DNA from: Tenacibaculum skagerrakense
Lineage (GTDB): Bacteria > Bacteroidota > Bacteroidia > Flavobacteriales > Flavobacteriaceae
NCBI RefSeq assembly: GCF_004345825.1
Contig: NZ_SLXM01000008.1
Location: 151,078-215,077, forward strand
Direction of reading: 5' to 3'
Length of the DNA: 64,000 nucleotides
Position numbers and translations under genes: made by a program. The notes beneath the pieces were generated by a model. It saw nothing but the letters and a program-made list of their open reading frames with translations, searched no databases and had not been told where the DNA came from. Shown here in pieces: positions 27,014 through 36,184 of the stretch (position 1 is the first letter of the stretch; every line of letters begins with the position of its first letter).

Positions 27014-28132
27014 TTATCTTCTTCTTGAACCGCCTCTTGATGAGCTTCTACCTGAAGAGTTACTTCTAGAACTACTTCTGCTACTTCCTGAAGAATAATT
27101 TCTTGAAGAGCTATAGCTGCTAGAGCTACTTCCAACTCTACTTGACTTATATCCGCCAGTGCTTGCAGAGTTATTTCTTCGAGTTCTTGAAGGCTTGTAA
27201 CCACCAGTTCTAGTATTAGAACTTCCCGATCTATTTGGTTTATAACCTCCAGTATTTCCTCTTGATGGTCTTACTCCTCCAGTTCGATATCTTCTAATTT
27301 TTGTTTTTCTATTAATTCTTGTTCCGTTAGAATTTCTGACGTTGTTATATCTGCTGTTTCTAGAAATTTGACTATTAGTTCTTCTGTAAACATTATCTGA
27401 TCTTCTAGAGATTGATCTTGAAGAATTTCTGTAGTGAGTTCTTCTATTAGATGCTAGCGTATTTCTACTATATATGCCATTTCTAAGGTATCTATTATTG
27501 TAGAATCCATTACGATTTCTATACGCTAATCCGTAATAACCATTTGGAGGACAATAAAATCCATTATTCCAACCCCAGTTATTCCAGCCCCAACCCCAAC
27601 CAGCGTTGTGATATGGATGCCAGTAAGGACTATAACCCCAGTTCCAGCCCCATCTATTCCATCCGAAAGGTCCATCCCAATAAGGATCTCCCCAATAGGT
27701 ATTCCAATTCCATCCTAATCTATAGCGAGGAAACGTATTCACATTTATTACAACATCTGAATCAGAGTCATATCCCCAAGGAGCGTTTTCGCTGTTATAA
27801 TTAATTTGTAAATCTGGATCTTCTTCTTCAACTTCATCTTCAAATTCATAATCTTCAGACTGATAGCTTTCTATGTCTGTTAGAATATCTGTACCGTTTA
27901 ATCCATCTAATCGTTCTAGTTCTTTAGTGAAATAATTCTCATTGTAGTTTTTGTAGTCTCTATCCGTGTTTTGAACAACAACTCTTTTTTGAGGAGTTTC
28001 CGTTTCGTTTACATATATACCATCATCACTACCAGCAACAGATTGAGTAGTTGCACAAGAAACTAAAGTAGTTACCACTAGTAATGATAAGAAGTAAAGT
28101 GGAAGTTTGGTTTTGGTGTAATGTGGTTTCAT
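27014..28132 (-). CDS. Putative lipoprotein with Trp/Gly/Asn-rich centre and Ser/Arg/Gly-rich tail
   Basis: A 372-residue protein of unknown function. The N-terminus has a lipoprotein signal with lipobox-like LVSC (Cys at about residue 26). Residues ~30-125 are acidic; ~125-205 are extremely rich in Trp, Gly, Asn, Tyr and Pro (for example GWNWGYSPYWHPYHNAGWGW); ~205-372 become Arg/Ser/Asn-rich and finish in SR/SG repeats. Such proteins upstream of a FadL-like gene and near proS recur in Flavobacteriaceae, where database names have been unreliable. Composition suggests a disordered, surface-exposed or nucleic-acid/polyanion-binding tail, by inference. Another open frame over the tail (26977-27204) is a by-product of the repetitive codons. 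Confidence 0.75.
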   Translation of the reverse strand: MKPHYTKTKLPLYFLSLLVVTTLVSCATTQSVAGSDDGIYVNETETPQKRVVVQNTDRDYKNYNENYFTKELERLDGLNGTDILTDIESYQSEDYEFEDEVEEEDPDLQINYNSENAPWGYDSDSDVVINVNTFPRYRLGWNWNTYWGDPYWDGPFGWNRWGWNWGYSPYWHPYHNAGWGWGWNNWGWNNGFYCPPNGYYGLAYRNRNGFYNNRYLRNGIYSRNTLASNRRTHYRNSSRSISRRSDNVYRRTNSQISRNSRYNNVRNSNGTRINRKTKIRRYRTGGVRPSRGNTGGYKPNRSGSSNTRTGGYKPSRTRRNNSASTGGYKSSRVGSSSSSYSSSRNYSSGSSRSSSRSNSSGRSSSRGGSRRR

Positions 28133-28187
28133 ATCTTATCTTATTTTAATTAGTTAAATAGTAGTCAAATTAATGTACAAAAAACTA

Positions 28188-28219
28188 TTGTAAAAATACG
28201 TAACTTTATTGTAGTTTTG
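28188..28219 (+). promoter_or_regulatory. Promoter of proS
   Basis: TTG (28188-28190) and TAGTTTTG (28212-28219, an exact TAnnTTTG match) separated by 21 bp. This is the best full -33/-7 pair in the window, ending 46 bp before the proS ATG. Confidence 0.7.
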
Positions 28220-28265
28220 CACACATAATTTACGCATAATAAACTGCAATTTTTATGCCAAACTG

Positions 28266-29750
28266 ATGGATATGAGTAAACATTTAACTAAAAGATCTGA
28301 AGATTATTCAAAATGGTACAACGAATTGGTTGTTAAAGCTGATTTAGCTGAAAATTCTGCTGTAAGAGGTTGTATGGTAATAAAGCCCTATGGTTTTGCT
28401 ATATGGGAGAAAATTCAAGCTGAATTAGATAGAATGTTTAAGGAGACAGGGCATCAAAATGCTTATTTTCCGCTTTTCGTGCCTAAAAGTTTGTTTGAAG
28501 CAGAGGAGAAAAATGCAGAAGGATTTGCAAAAGAATGTGCAGTTGTTACGCATTACAGGTTGCAAAATGATCCAGAGAATGAAGGAAAGTTAAGAGTTGA
28601 TCCTACTGCAAAGCTTGAAGAAGAATTAGTGGTTCGTCCTACTTCAGAAGCTATTATTTGGAATACGTATAGAGGATGGATACAATCACATAGAGATTTA
28701 CCTTTATTAATAAATCAGTGGGCAAATGTTGTTAGATGGGAGATGAGAACACGTTTGTTTTTGAGAACAGCGGAGTTTTTATGGCAAGAAGGCCATACAG
28801 CTCATGCTACTAAAGAAGAAGCTGTAGCAGAAGCAAAACAAATGCAAGAAGTGTATGCTACATTTGCTGAGCAGTTTATGGCTATGCCAGTTGTTAGAGG
28901 AGCTAAGTCTGAAAGTGAACGTTTTGCAGGAGCGGACGACACCTATACTATTGAAGCTCTTATGCAAGATGGAAAAGCGTTACAAGCTGGAACATCTCAT
29001 TTTTTAGGTCAAAACTTTGCTAAAGCTTTTGATGTTAAGTATACGTCTAAAGAAGGAAAGCAAGAGTTTGTATGGGCAACTTCCTGGGGAGTGTCTACAC
29101 GATTGATAGGAGGTTTAATAATGACACATTCTGATGATGCTGGATTAGTATTGCCGCCTAAATTAGCACCAATACAAGTTGTAATTGTACCTATATATAA
29201 AGGAGAAGAGCAGTTGAATGCAATTTCTGATAGATTATCACCTATTATTCAAGATTTAAAGAGCAGAGGGGTTTCAGTTAAATTTGATGATAGAGATACA
29301 ATGCGTCCAGGAGCAAAGTTTGCTGAATACGAATTGAAAGGTGTTCCTGTAAGAGTTGCTTTAGGTAATAGAGATTTAGAGAACGGAACAGTAGAGGTAG
29401 CTAGGAGAGATACATTTGAAAAAGAAACAGTTTCTCAAGCTGATGTGGTAACATATATTATTGATCTTTTAAATAAAATTCAAGAAAACCTTTATTCTAA
29501 AGCACTTTCATATCGAGATAATCATGTTACAGAAGTGAATTCTTTTGAGGAGTTTAAAGAAGTGATAGAGAATAAAGGAGGATTTGTATCGGCTCACTGG
29601 GATGGTACAGAAGAGACTGAAGAGAAGATTAAGGAATTGACAAAAGCTACCATTAGATGTATTCCAAATGATGCGATAGAGGAGGAAGGAATCTGTGTTC
29701 TTACAGGTGCAAAATCGAGTAAAAGAGTACTTTTTGCAAAAGCATATTAA
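28266..29750 (+). CDS. proS: Prolyl-tRNA synthetase (archaeal/eukaryotic-type)
   Basis: Class II aminoacyl-tRNA synthetase of 494 residues that charges tRNA-Pro. It is the shorter type without the bacterial editing insertion and with a C-terminal extension. Motif 2 region [28 protein letters not shown], motif 3 region [27 protein letters not shown], the anticodon-binding domain and the C-terminal zinc-type domain (ending [15 protein letters not shown]) are visible. ATG 28266 is used; ATG 28272 would remove two residues. It has a well-formed promoter upstream and is divergent from the lipoprotein gene. Confidence 0.96.
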   Translation: MDMSKHLTKRSEDYSKWYNELVVKADLAENSAVRGCMVIKPYGFAIWEKIQAELDRMFKETGHQNAYFPLFVPKSLFEAEEKNAEGFAKECAVVTHYRLQNDPENEGKLRVDPTAKLEEELVVRPTSEAIIWNTYRGWIQSHRDLPLLINQWANVVRWEMRTRLFLRTAEFLWQEGHTAHATKEEAVAEAKQMQEVYATFAEQFMAMPVVRGAKSESERFAGADDTYTIEALMQDGKALQAGTSHFLGQNFAKAFDVKYTSKEGKQEFVWATSWGVSTRLIGGLIMTHSDDAGLVLPPKLAPIQVVIVPIYKGEEQLNAISDRLSPIIQDLKSRGVSVKFDDRDTMRPGAKFAEYELKGVPVRVALGNRDLENGTVEVARRDTFEKETVSQADVVTYIIDLLNKIQENLYSKALSYRDNHVTEVNSFEEFKEVIENKGGFVSAHWDGTEETEEKIKELTKATIRCIPNDAIEEEGICVLTGAKSSKRVLFAKAY

Positions 29751-29789
29751 AAAAGTGAAAAAAAATTTTAAAGTTTTTAAAAACTATTA

Positions 29790-29797
29790 TATATTTG
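29790..29797 (+). promoter_or_regulatory. Promoter element of the first tRNA-Glu
   Basis: TATATTTG, an exact -7 match 26 bp before the tRNA. The following bases (CACCCGCAA) are repeated exactly before the second tRNA-Glu. Confidence 0.65.
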
Positions 29798-29822
29798 CAC
29801 CCGCAAACTAAAAGATTGTTAT

Positions 29823-29894
29823 GCTCCGTTCGTCTAGGGGTTAGGACGCCAGGTTTTCATCCTGGTAACACGGGTTCGATTCCCGTACGGAGTA
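29823..29894 (+). tRNA. tRNA-Glu (anticodon TTC), copy 1
   Basis: A 72-nt cloverleaf: acceptor GCTCCGT/ACGGAGT with discriminator A, anticodon stem CCAGG/CCTGG with loop TTTTCAT (anticodon TTC), and T stem CGGGT... with loop TTCGATT. Identical over its full length to the copy at 30011. It has its own promoter and terminator. Confidence 0.96.
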
Positions 29895-29896
29895 CA

Positions 29897-29926
29897 AAGC
29901 TTCGAATTTAATTCGAAGCTTTTTTA
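29897..29926 (+). terminator. Rho-independent terminator after tRNA-Glu copy 1
   Basis: Stem AAGCTTCGAAT / ATTCGAAGCTT around a 2-3-nt loop and six T residues, three bases after the tRNA. Confidence 0.88.
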
Positions 29927-29950
29927 TCTCAATTTAAAAGATAAAAAATA

Positions 29951-29981
29951 TTGCGAATATTAAAAAATAATTTTATATTTG
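29951..29981 (+). promoter_or_regulatory. Promoter of the second tRNA-Glu
   Basis: TTG at 29951-29953 and TATATTTG at 29974-29981 with a 20-bp spacer, followed by the same CACCCGCAA start region as copy 1. Confidence 0.68.
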
Positions 29982-30010
29982 CACCCGCAATCAGAAAAAG
30001 GTTGGTTAAT

Positions 30011-30082
30011 GCTCCGTTCGTCTAGGGGTTAGGACGCCAGGTTTTCATCCTGGTAACACGGGTTCGATTCCCGTACGGAGTA
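30011..30082 (+). tRNA. tRNA-Glu (anticodon TTC), copy 2
   Basis: Identical to the copy at 29823-29894. It has no terminator of its own; transcription probably continues into rpsT, whose start codon is 35 bp downstream. Confidence 0.96.
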
Positions 30083-30116
30083 CAAAGTTTTTATAAACAT
30101 TTAAGAATTTAGTAAA

Positions 30117-30368
30117 ATGGCAAATCATAAGTCAGCAATTAAAAGAATAAGAAGTAACGAAGCAAAACGCTTAAGAAATAAATATCAGCATAAAACTACT
30201 CGTAATGCTGTTAGAAAATTAAGAGATACTTCAGATAAGAATGAAGCTGTAGGTATGTTACCTAAAGTTGTTTCTATGTTAGATAAGTTAGCAAAGAACA
30301 ATATCATTCATAAAAATAAAGCTGCTAATTTAAAATCTAAGTTAGCTAAGCATGTAGCTGCTTTATAA
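30117..30368 (+). CDS. rpsT: 30S ribosomal protein S20
   Basis: An 83-residue, strongly basic protein beginning [21 protein letters not shown], the classic S20 N-terminus, and rich in Lys/Arg and Ala throughout. It binds 16S rRNA in the small subunit. It lies directly after tRNA-Glu copy 2 with no promoter of its own visible, so the two may share a transcript. A terminator follows. Confidence 0.96.
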   Translation: MANHKSAIKRIRSNEAKRLRNKYQHKTTRNAVRKLRDTSDKNEAVGMLPKVVSMLDKLAKNNIIHKNKAANLKSKLAKHVAAL

Positions 30369-30405
30369 TAAAGTAAGATACAAAAGAGTTTTAAGGTTAG
30401 TTAAT

Positions 30406-30440
30406 AAAGCGCTTCGATGTTAAATCGAAGTGCTTTTTTG
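30406..30440 (+). terminator. Rho-independent terminator after rpsT
   Basis: Stem AAAGCGCTTCGAT / ATCGAAGTGCTTT (one G-T) with a short loop, followed by TTTTTTG. Confidence 0.88.
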
Positions 30441-30580
30441 TTTAATATATTCAGTATTGTTTATTCTTTAGAGAGTAAATATCCCTAGGCTTGCTTCGTA
30501 TACAAATAGTAAAAAGTTTGAATATGTGTTTCAATAAAATGTTCAGATAGCCAGTCTCAGAGAAATTTATTGTTTTTTAT

Positions 30581-31858
30581 TTAATAATCATACTTCTTAT
30601 GAGCATCTAATCGTATGAAAATAAATAATAGCAACGTAAAGCCCCATAAAGAAGAACCTCCGTAGCTAAAGAAAGGTAATGGTATACCTATGGTTGGTAA
30701 AAGTCCTATAACCATACCAACATTTACTATTACATGAAAGAATAATATGGAGACTACTCCATATCCGTATATTCTGGAAAATTTATTCGTTTGTTGTTCT
30801 GCTAAAAAGATAATTCTAAACAATAGTATCATAAACAAAAGGATTACAAGAGAGCTTCCGAAAAAGCCCCATTCTTCTCCTACAGTACTAAAAATATAAT
30901 CCGTATCCTGTTCAGGTACAAAATTTCCTTGTGTTCTATCTCCATTAAGAAAACCTTTTCCCCAAAAACCACCTGACTTTATAGTTAACTCTGCTTGATA
31001 GGAATTATAACCAATTCCACTATTATCGTCAATTTTACCTAAAAGTATGTCAAATCGATCTTTTTGATGCTGCTCTAAGATATTTGTATAGGTATATCCA
31101 ACAGCAGTTATAAAAAGAGAAGTTATTATATAACCTATTACAATTACAGGCCAGTTAAAACGTATAAACTGTTTATTCTTATAAGAAATATAGAAAAGTA
31201 CTATTGTTAGTATTGAGATTGTTGAAATTAAAATTATTCTAGTGCCATAATTTATTGTAAGTAAGAATAGCACTATTGTAGAAACACCAAGAATAAAATA
31301 CTTAAGTGTTAAACCCTCCCTATTCAAAACAAAAAAGAAAGAAAAATAGATTAAAACAGAACCCATGTCAGGTTGTAAAGCAATAAAAAAGGCAGGTAGA
31401 AATATTACAATAAATGCTTTTATCTGATTCTTAATCAGTTTTAAATTGTATTGACGATCACTCATTAATTTTGCTAAAGCGAGTGCTGTAAAAGCTTTTG
31501 AAAATTCGGAAGGTTGAAGTCCGATACCTCCGAAATTATACCATGAAGTTGCACCGTTTATTTTTTTACCAAAAACTAATACACCAGCTAAGAGTACCAA
31601 AGAAAAAATATATAACAAACTAGAAAACTGTTCGTAGAATTTTGAGTTTAAAAAAAGTGTGAAAATTATTAATGGGATAGTCAAACAGATAAATATCATT
31701 TGTTTACCATATCGAGTGGAGAAATTTAAAATTTCTTTATCAGTATCGGTAGAAGATGCAGCATAAATATTCATCCATCCAAAACTTACTAATAAGATGT
31801 ATAGTAAAATTGTAATCCAATCTAGGTTTTCAAATATGTTATTCTTTAATTGTCTCAA
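30581..31858 (-). CDS. rodA: Rod-shape SEDS peptidoglycan polymerase RodA
   Basis: A SEDS-family membrane glycosyltransferase of 425 residues working with PBP2 in lateral wall synthesis. Ten or so membrane segments are visible. Conserved features: NGATSWYNFGGIGLQPSEFSKAF, ALQPDMGSVLIY, EQDTDYIFSTVGEEWGF and TIGIPLPFFSYGGSS. It overlaps the 3' end of mrdA by 20 bp as last gene of the mre operon. FtsW in the dcw cluster is its paralogue. No convincing terminator is seen in the ~140 bp between its stop and the rpsT terminator. Confidence 0.95.
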   Translation of the reverse strand: MRQLKNNIFENLDWITILLYILLVSFGWMNIYAASSTDTDKEILNFSTRYGKQMIFICLTIPLIIFTLFLNSKFYEQFSSLLYIFSLVLLAGVLVFGKKINGATSWYNFGGIGLQPSEFSKAFTALALAKLMSDRQYNLKLIKNQIKAFIVIFLPAFFIALQPDMGSVLIYFSFFFVLNREGLTLKYFILGVSTIVLFLLTINYGTRIILISTISILTIVLFYISYKNKQFIRFNWPVIVIGYIITSLFITAVGYTYTNILEQHQKDRFDILLGKIDDNSGIGYNSYQAELTIKSGGFWGKGFLNGDRTQGNFVPEQDTDYIFSTVGEEWGFFGSSLVILLFMILLFRIIFLAEQQTNKFSRIYGYGVVSILFFHVIVNVGMVIGLLPTIGIPLPFFSYGGSSLWGFTLLLFIFIRLDAHKKYDY

Positions 31859-33719
31859 GTGAGTCTAGTTTTACTAATTGTTTATCGTACGTTTCTTTTA
31901 AACTTAAATTAATCATTCTCTCTTCAATATTCTTTCTTTTTACCTCACCATTTAAATATTTTTCAATCATTAAACTGGTTATCGGTGCAGCGATAGTGGA
32001 ACCAAATCCACCATTTTCAACAAATACAGCCATCGCAATTTTAGGATTATCTTTAGGAGCAAAGGCTATTAAAATTGAATGATCGGGAAGTTGTACCTTC
32101 TCTCCGTTTATCCTAGTGAAATTTTCAACGGTTCCTGTTTTTCCACAGATTTCTATTCCTTTAACTTGACTAAACCTTCCTGTTCCAGTTTTAAAAACTT
32201 CATGCATAGCCTCAATAACAGTAGGGAAATGTTCAGTATTTATTGAAGTTAATCTTTTAGTAACAAATTTAGAATTGTCAATAGGTTTATTGTCTATTCC
32301 TTTAACAATATGAGGAGTGTAATAAAAACCTTTATTGGCAATTGCAGCTGTAGCGTTAGCTAATTGTATTGGGGTTGTTTCAATTTCACCTTGACCAATT
32401 GCATTTGAAATGTTAGTGGTGGCTCTCCACCCAAAAGAGTATCTATTGTCGTAAAATTGAGCATCGGGAACAAGTCCTTTATTACCTACTGGTAAGTCAT
32501 ACCCTAAATAGTTGCCCAATCCGAAACTCTTAATTTGACTACTCCAGTTATCAAATCCCGATTTTGTATCACCAGATTTATTAATGATTTTTCTGTATAC
32601 TTCAGCAAAATAACTGTTACAAGATTTTGCAATGGCTTTCTTTAACCGTATAGGTCTTCCATAAATTCCGCAGTGACAACGCATAAATTCATTTTTCCTT
32701 TTCCCATAACGATATCCTCCATAACAATAAACTGCCGTTCTTTCATCTATTACATTTTCTTGTAAACCTACAAGTCCGTTCAATATTTTAAAAGGAGAAC
32801 CAGGAGAATAAACCCCTTGTAAACCTCTATCGAAAGTTGGATTATTTATTGTGTCTGAAAATAATTTTTGTGAAAAGGCAGATCTTTTTCTTCCTACCAT
32901 CATGTTTGGATTGTAAGAAGGTGCCGTAACAAGCGTTAAAATTTCACCAGTAGATGGTTCAATAACTACAATTCCTCCTCTCTTACCAGACATTAACAGT
33001 TCTCCGTATTGTTGCAATTCACTGTCAATTGTTAGTGTTAAATCTTTTCCTGATACAGCCAAAGTATCATTTTCTCCATTTTTATAAGATCCTGTAATTC
33101 TATTGAGATTATCTCTGTTAAAGTATTTTTTCCCTTTTACACCTCTAAGCTCATCTTCATAATACTTTTCTACTCCCCATTTACCAATTAATTCTCCGTT
33201 TTCATAATAATCACTTTCTTTGGCTTGTAATTCATTTACTTCACCAAGAAAACCTAAAATGTTTGCAGCTGAATTGATAGGGTAGTCTCTAATGATACGT
33301 CTTTGAATGTAAAATCCTTTAAACTTATGAAGTTGTTCCTGTAAGTAAGCGAAATCTTCTTTAGCAACTTGCTTTAAAAATACTGACGGAAGCCATCTAG
33401 CATAATTTTCAGCTTTTTCAAATCTACGGATATATTCTTCTTTAGATATTTTTAATAATTCACATAAATGAAGTGTGTCAATATTCTTTGCTTCTTTAGG
33501 AATAACCATCACATCATAAGAAAGCTGATTAGCGACTAATAGTTTACCGTTTCTATCATATATATATCCTCGTTGTGGATAATCATATTCTATTTTTACA
33601 GTTGCACTATTAATTGGGTTTACAGTTTTTCCTTCAATAACTTGTAAATGGAATAATCTACCAATGTAAATAATTCCTATCAATAAGATTAATATAATTA
33701 AAAGCGAGCTTCTTTTCAC
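31839..33719 (-). CDS. mrdA: Penicillin-binding protein 2 (elongation transpeptidase)
   Basis: Class B penicillin-binding protein, 626 residues, with an N-terminal membrane anchor (about residues 5-22), a dimerisation domain and a transpeptidase domain. Active-site motifs: S-x-x-K as SPFKIL (in YSPGSPFKIL), SCN as AKSCNSYF, and KTGT as CGKTGTVENF. It has no PASTA domain, unlike FtsI in this window. It lies between mreD and rodA in the standard order and overlaps rodA, consistent with a RodA-PBP2 synthase pair. Confidence 0.95.
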   Translation of the reverse strand: MKRSSLLIILILLIGIIYIGRLFHLQVIEGKTVNPINSATVKIEYDYPQRGYIYDRNGKLLVANQLSYDVMVIPKEAKNIDTLHLCELLKISKEEYIRRFEKAENYARWLPSVFLKQVAKEDFAYLQEQLHKFKGFYIQRRIIRDYPINSAANILGFLGEVNELQAKESDYYENGELIGKWGVEKYYEDELRGVKGKKYFNRDNLNRITGSYKNGENDTLAVSGKDLTLTIDSELQQYGELLMSGKRGGIVVIEPSTGEILTLVTAPSYNPNMMVGRKRSAFSQKLFSDTINNPTFDRGLQGVYSPGSPFKILNGLVGLQENVIDERTAVYCYGGYRYGKRKNEFMRCHCGIYGRPIRLKKAIAKSCNSYFAEVYRKIINKSGDTKSGFDNWSSQIKSFGLGNYLGYDLPVGNKGLVPDAQFYDNRYSFGWRATTNISNAIGQGEIETTPIQLANATAAIANKGFYYTPHIVKGIDNKPIDNSKFVTKRLTSINTEHFPTVIEAMHEVFKTGTGRFSQVKGIEICGKTGTVENFTRINGEKVQLPDHSILIAFAPKDNPKIAMAVFVENGGFGSTIAAPITSLMIEKYLNGEVKRKNIEERMINLSLKETYDKQLVKLDSLETIKE

Positions 33720-33724
33720 GTTTA

Positions 33725-34228
33725 TTACTTTCTACTTAAAATAAAACTACCTAAGAAATAAATAAACAACGTAAATATTCCAGATAGAATTGTGTTAGAT
33801 ATCACATAAAAAAAGTTATGAAAACTAAAGTTAAGTAAACTAAACAATAAAAAATGATGTAAGAAAGTTAAAATGACAATAAAGTTAAAAACCTTACCAA
33901 AAGATTCTTGTTTTAAACTGAAAAACTCGTAATCTAATTCAGTCTTTTGAAAAATGGTTCTAAAAAAATAAGGTCTTGAATACGCTATAAACGTTGTAGC
34001 AAAAGCATGGACTCCTCCTGAATCGGAAAACATATCAATACATAATCCAAGTAAAAAGGCAATGCTTAGAATGGAGAATCTATTTTTTTTAAAAGGATAT
34101 ATGAAAATAAAAGCAATGTAGATGTATGGGTTTATTCTATCAAACAGTAAAATGTTATTTAGCACTAATGCTTGTAGAAGTATTAGTCCAATAAACACAA
34201 ATAGTAAATAAAAGGAATTTCTACTCAT
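33725..34228 (-). CDS. mreD: Rod shape-determining protein MreD
   Basis: A 167-residue integral membrane protein with five or six hydrophobic segments. MreD is poorly conserved, so the assignment rests on size, topology and its position between mreC and mrdA. The motif LGLCIDMFSDSGGVHAFATTFIAY resembles the conserved G-x-x-x-D region of MreD proteins. Its start overlaps the mreC stop by 8 bp. Confidence 0.88.
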   Translation of the reverse strand: MSRNSFYLLFVFIGLILLQALVLNNILLFDRINPYIYIAFIFIYPFKKNRFSILSIAFLLGLCIDMFSDSGGVHAFATTFIAYSRPYFFRTIFQKTELDYEFFSLKQESFGKVFNFIVILTFLHHFLLFSLLNFSFHNFFYVISNTILSGIFTLFIYFLGSFILSRK

Positions 34229-35063
34229 TTGTTAACTGTTCTAATTCTTTAATTTCTTGTTTGTGAAAATTATTAATCACATAAATATTCCTTAAACTAG
34301 TCATGTCATTAAATAACTGAACCTCTATAGTATTTGATTTTTGACGAAGTTCTGTGCTTTTTACTGAGCCGACTAAAATGCCTTCAGGAAAAATAGCAGA
34401 TCGTCCACTGGTTACTATGGTGTCTCCAATTGAAATTGTTGCTTGTCTAGGAATATCATTAAGTTGAACTATTTGATAATCTTTGGTATCCCAACTTAAA
34501 GATCCGTAGTAATAATTTCCGTTAATATCTTTATTTTTTAATCGAACACTTAATTCATTACTCCTATTTAAAATAGATCGTACTCTGGCATAAGAGTTAC
34601 TAACAGCATCTGTAACTCCAATCACACCCAGGTGATTTATAACAGCCATTTCTGATGTAATACCGTTTTTTTTACCTCTATTAATTGTTAAGTAGTTATA
34701 AGCTTTGTGGTATTCATTTTTAGTAATAATACCATCTATATATTTATATTGCTGTTGATATTCAATAGAATCTATTTGTGTATAGGTCTTGGCAGTGTCT
34801 ATCTTAGACTGAAGAAAAGTAATTTTATTTTTTAATAGTAAGTTTTCTTGAATAAGTAGTTTGTTTTCAGTTTTTAAGTTTAAGTAATCTGTTATTGATT
34901 TTCTTTTTTCAAAAACACCACCAGAAATACTGTTAGCAGAGCTTATAAACTTACTTTTATGATAACTATGATTGTTAATTATGAGTAGTAACGAAAGTAA
35001 TTGCAGCAATAAAAAATACAAGACGTACCTATACCTCTGAATAAAATAAATTAACTGCTGCAT
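34221..35063 (-). CDS. mreC: Rod shape-determining protein MreC
   Basis: A 280-residue bitopic protein: N-terminal transmembrane segment (about residues 12-30), a coiled-coil (about 55-95, KTENKLLIQENLLLKNKITFLQSKID), then the periplasmic beta-rich domain with YLTINRGKKNGI, GVIGVTDAVS and GDTIVTSGRSAIFPEGILVG, characteristic of MreC. It scaffolds the elongasome between MreB and PBP2. Spaced 13 bp after mreB. Confidence 0.95.
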   Translation of the reverse strand: MQQLIYFIQRYRYVLYFLLLQLLSLLLIINNHSYHKSKFISSANSISGGVFEKRKSITDYLNLKTENKLLIQENLLLKNKITFLQSKIDTAKTYTQIDSIEYQQQYKYIDGIITKNEYHKAYNYLTINRGKKNGITSEMAVINHLGVIGVTDAVSNSYARVRSILNRSNELSVRLKNKDINGNYYYGSLSWDTKDYQIVQLNDIPRQATISIGDTIVTSGRSAIFPEGILVGSVKSTELRQKSNTIEVQLFNDMTSLRNIYVINNFHKQEIKELEQLTNE

Positions 35064-35076
35064 AAAGTAGAATTAA

Positions 35077-36105
35077 TTATTTAACCAAAACACTCTTGAA
35101 TCTGTCCAAGTTTTTTAAAGCAATACCAGTTCCTCTAACTACAGCTCTTAAAGGATCTTCAGCTACATAAACTGGTAAATCAGTTTTACGAGAAAGTCTT
35201 TTATCTAAACCTCTAAGCATAGAACCACCACCTGCTAAATAAATTCCAGTATTGTAGATATCAGCAGCTAATTCAGGTGGAGTTTTAGATAATGTTTCCA
35301 TTACAGCATCTTCAATTCTTAAGATAGATTTGTCTAACGCTTTAGCCATTTCACGATAAGAAACTTGAACTTGCTTAGGTTTTCCACTTAACAAGTCTCT
35401 ACCTTGAACCATCATATCTTCTGGAGCATCTTCTAAATCTTCTGTAGCTGCACCAATTTGAATTTTCATTTTTTCAGCAGTAGTTTCACCAACATAAAGG
35501 TTGTGCTGAGTTCTCATGTAATACATAATGTCACTAGTGAATAAATCTCCAGCAACTTTTACAGATTGATCACATACAATACCAGCCAACGCAATAACTG
35601 CAATTTCTGTTGTACCACCACCTATATCAATAATCATATTTCCTTTTGGTTCCATAATGTCAACACCCACACCAATAGCAGCAGCCATTGGTTCATAAAT
35701 AAGATAGATGTCTTTGGCATTCATATGGCGAGCAGAATCAATTACGGCACGTTTTTCTACTTCAGTAATTCCAGAAGGAATACAAATTACCATTCTTAAA
35801 GAAGGAGGGAAGATTTTTTTTCTGATAGAAGGAATTTGCTTTACAAATTCTTTTATCATTTCTTCTGATGCTTGGAAATCAGCAATTACACCGTCTTTTA
35901 ATGGACGTATAGTTTTAATATTTTCGTGAGTTTTACCTTGCATTTTGCGAGCTTCCTTCCCCGTAGCAATTATTTTTCCAGTAGTTCTATCTCTGGCTAC
36001 TATGGAAGGGCTATCGATTACAACTTTACCATCATGTATAATCAAAGTGTTCGCAGTTCCTAAATCGATTGCGATTTCCTCCGTCAAGAAATCAAAAAAA
36101 CCCAT
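35077..36105 (-). CDS. mreB: Rod shape-determining actin MreB
   Basis: Actin-like ATPase of 342 residues that organises lateral wall synthesis. The N-terminal FDFLTEEIAIDLGTANTLI (phosphate 1), the connect region YEPMAAAIGVG, IDIGGGTTEIAVI (phosphate 2) and the adenosine motif AGGGSMLRGLD are all present. It heads the mreBCD-mrdA-rodA operon on the - strand, with an 80-bp gap from purH. Confidence 0.97.
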   Translation of the reverse strand: MGFFDFLTEEIAIDLGTANTLIIHDGKVVIDSPSIVARDRTTGKIIATGKEARKMQGKTHENIKTIRPLKDGVIADFQASEEMIKEFVKQIPSIRKKIFPPSLRMVICIPSGITEVEKRAVIDSARHMNAKDIYLIYEPMAAAIGVGVDIMEPKGNMIIDIGGGTTEIAVIALAGIVCDQSVKVAGDLFTSDIMYYMRTQHNLYVGETTAEKMKIQIGAATEDLEDAPEDMMVQGRDLLSGKPKQVQVSYREMAKALDKSILRIEDAVMETLSKTPPELAADIYNTGIYLAGGGSMLRGLDKRLSRKTDLPVYVAEDPLRAVVRGTGIALKNLDRFKSVLVK

Positions 36106-36184
36106 AAAAAATATTTAAAGTGTGATTCAACAATGTATTCTCACAAATCTAACAAAAAAAATTAAAGAAAGCCTCCCTTAAACA

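Noticed and set aside
26977..27204. A 75-codon - strand frame over the end of the Ser/Arg-rich lipoprotein gene
   Set aside because: It is an alternative reading of the repetitive SR/SG codons, giving a monotonous Leu/Glu/Val product; the lipoprotein frame has the signal peptide and full length.
30441..30580. Gap between the rpsT terminator and the end of rodA
   Set aside because: No reading frame, clear hairpin or promoter-like match found.
32835..32860. TTGTGTCT-like string on + inside mrdA, like the ECF -10 block
   Set aside because: No TGTGAC lies at the matching distance and the site is inside a coding region read on the other strand; taken as chance.
36106..36184. Search for a regulatory structure between purH and mreB
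   Set aside because: Only 79 A/T-rich bases with no hairpin or promoter match that I would defend.
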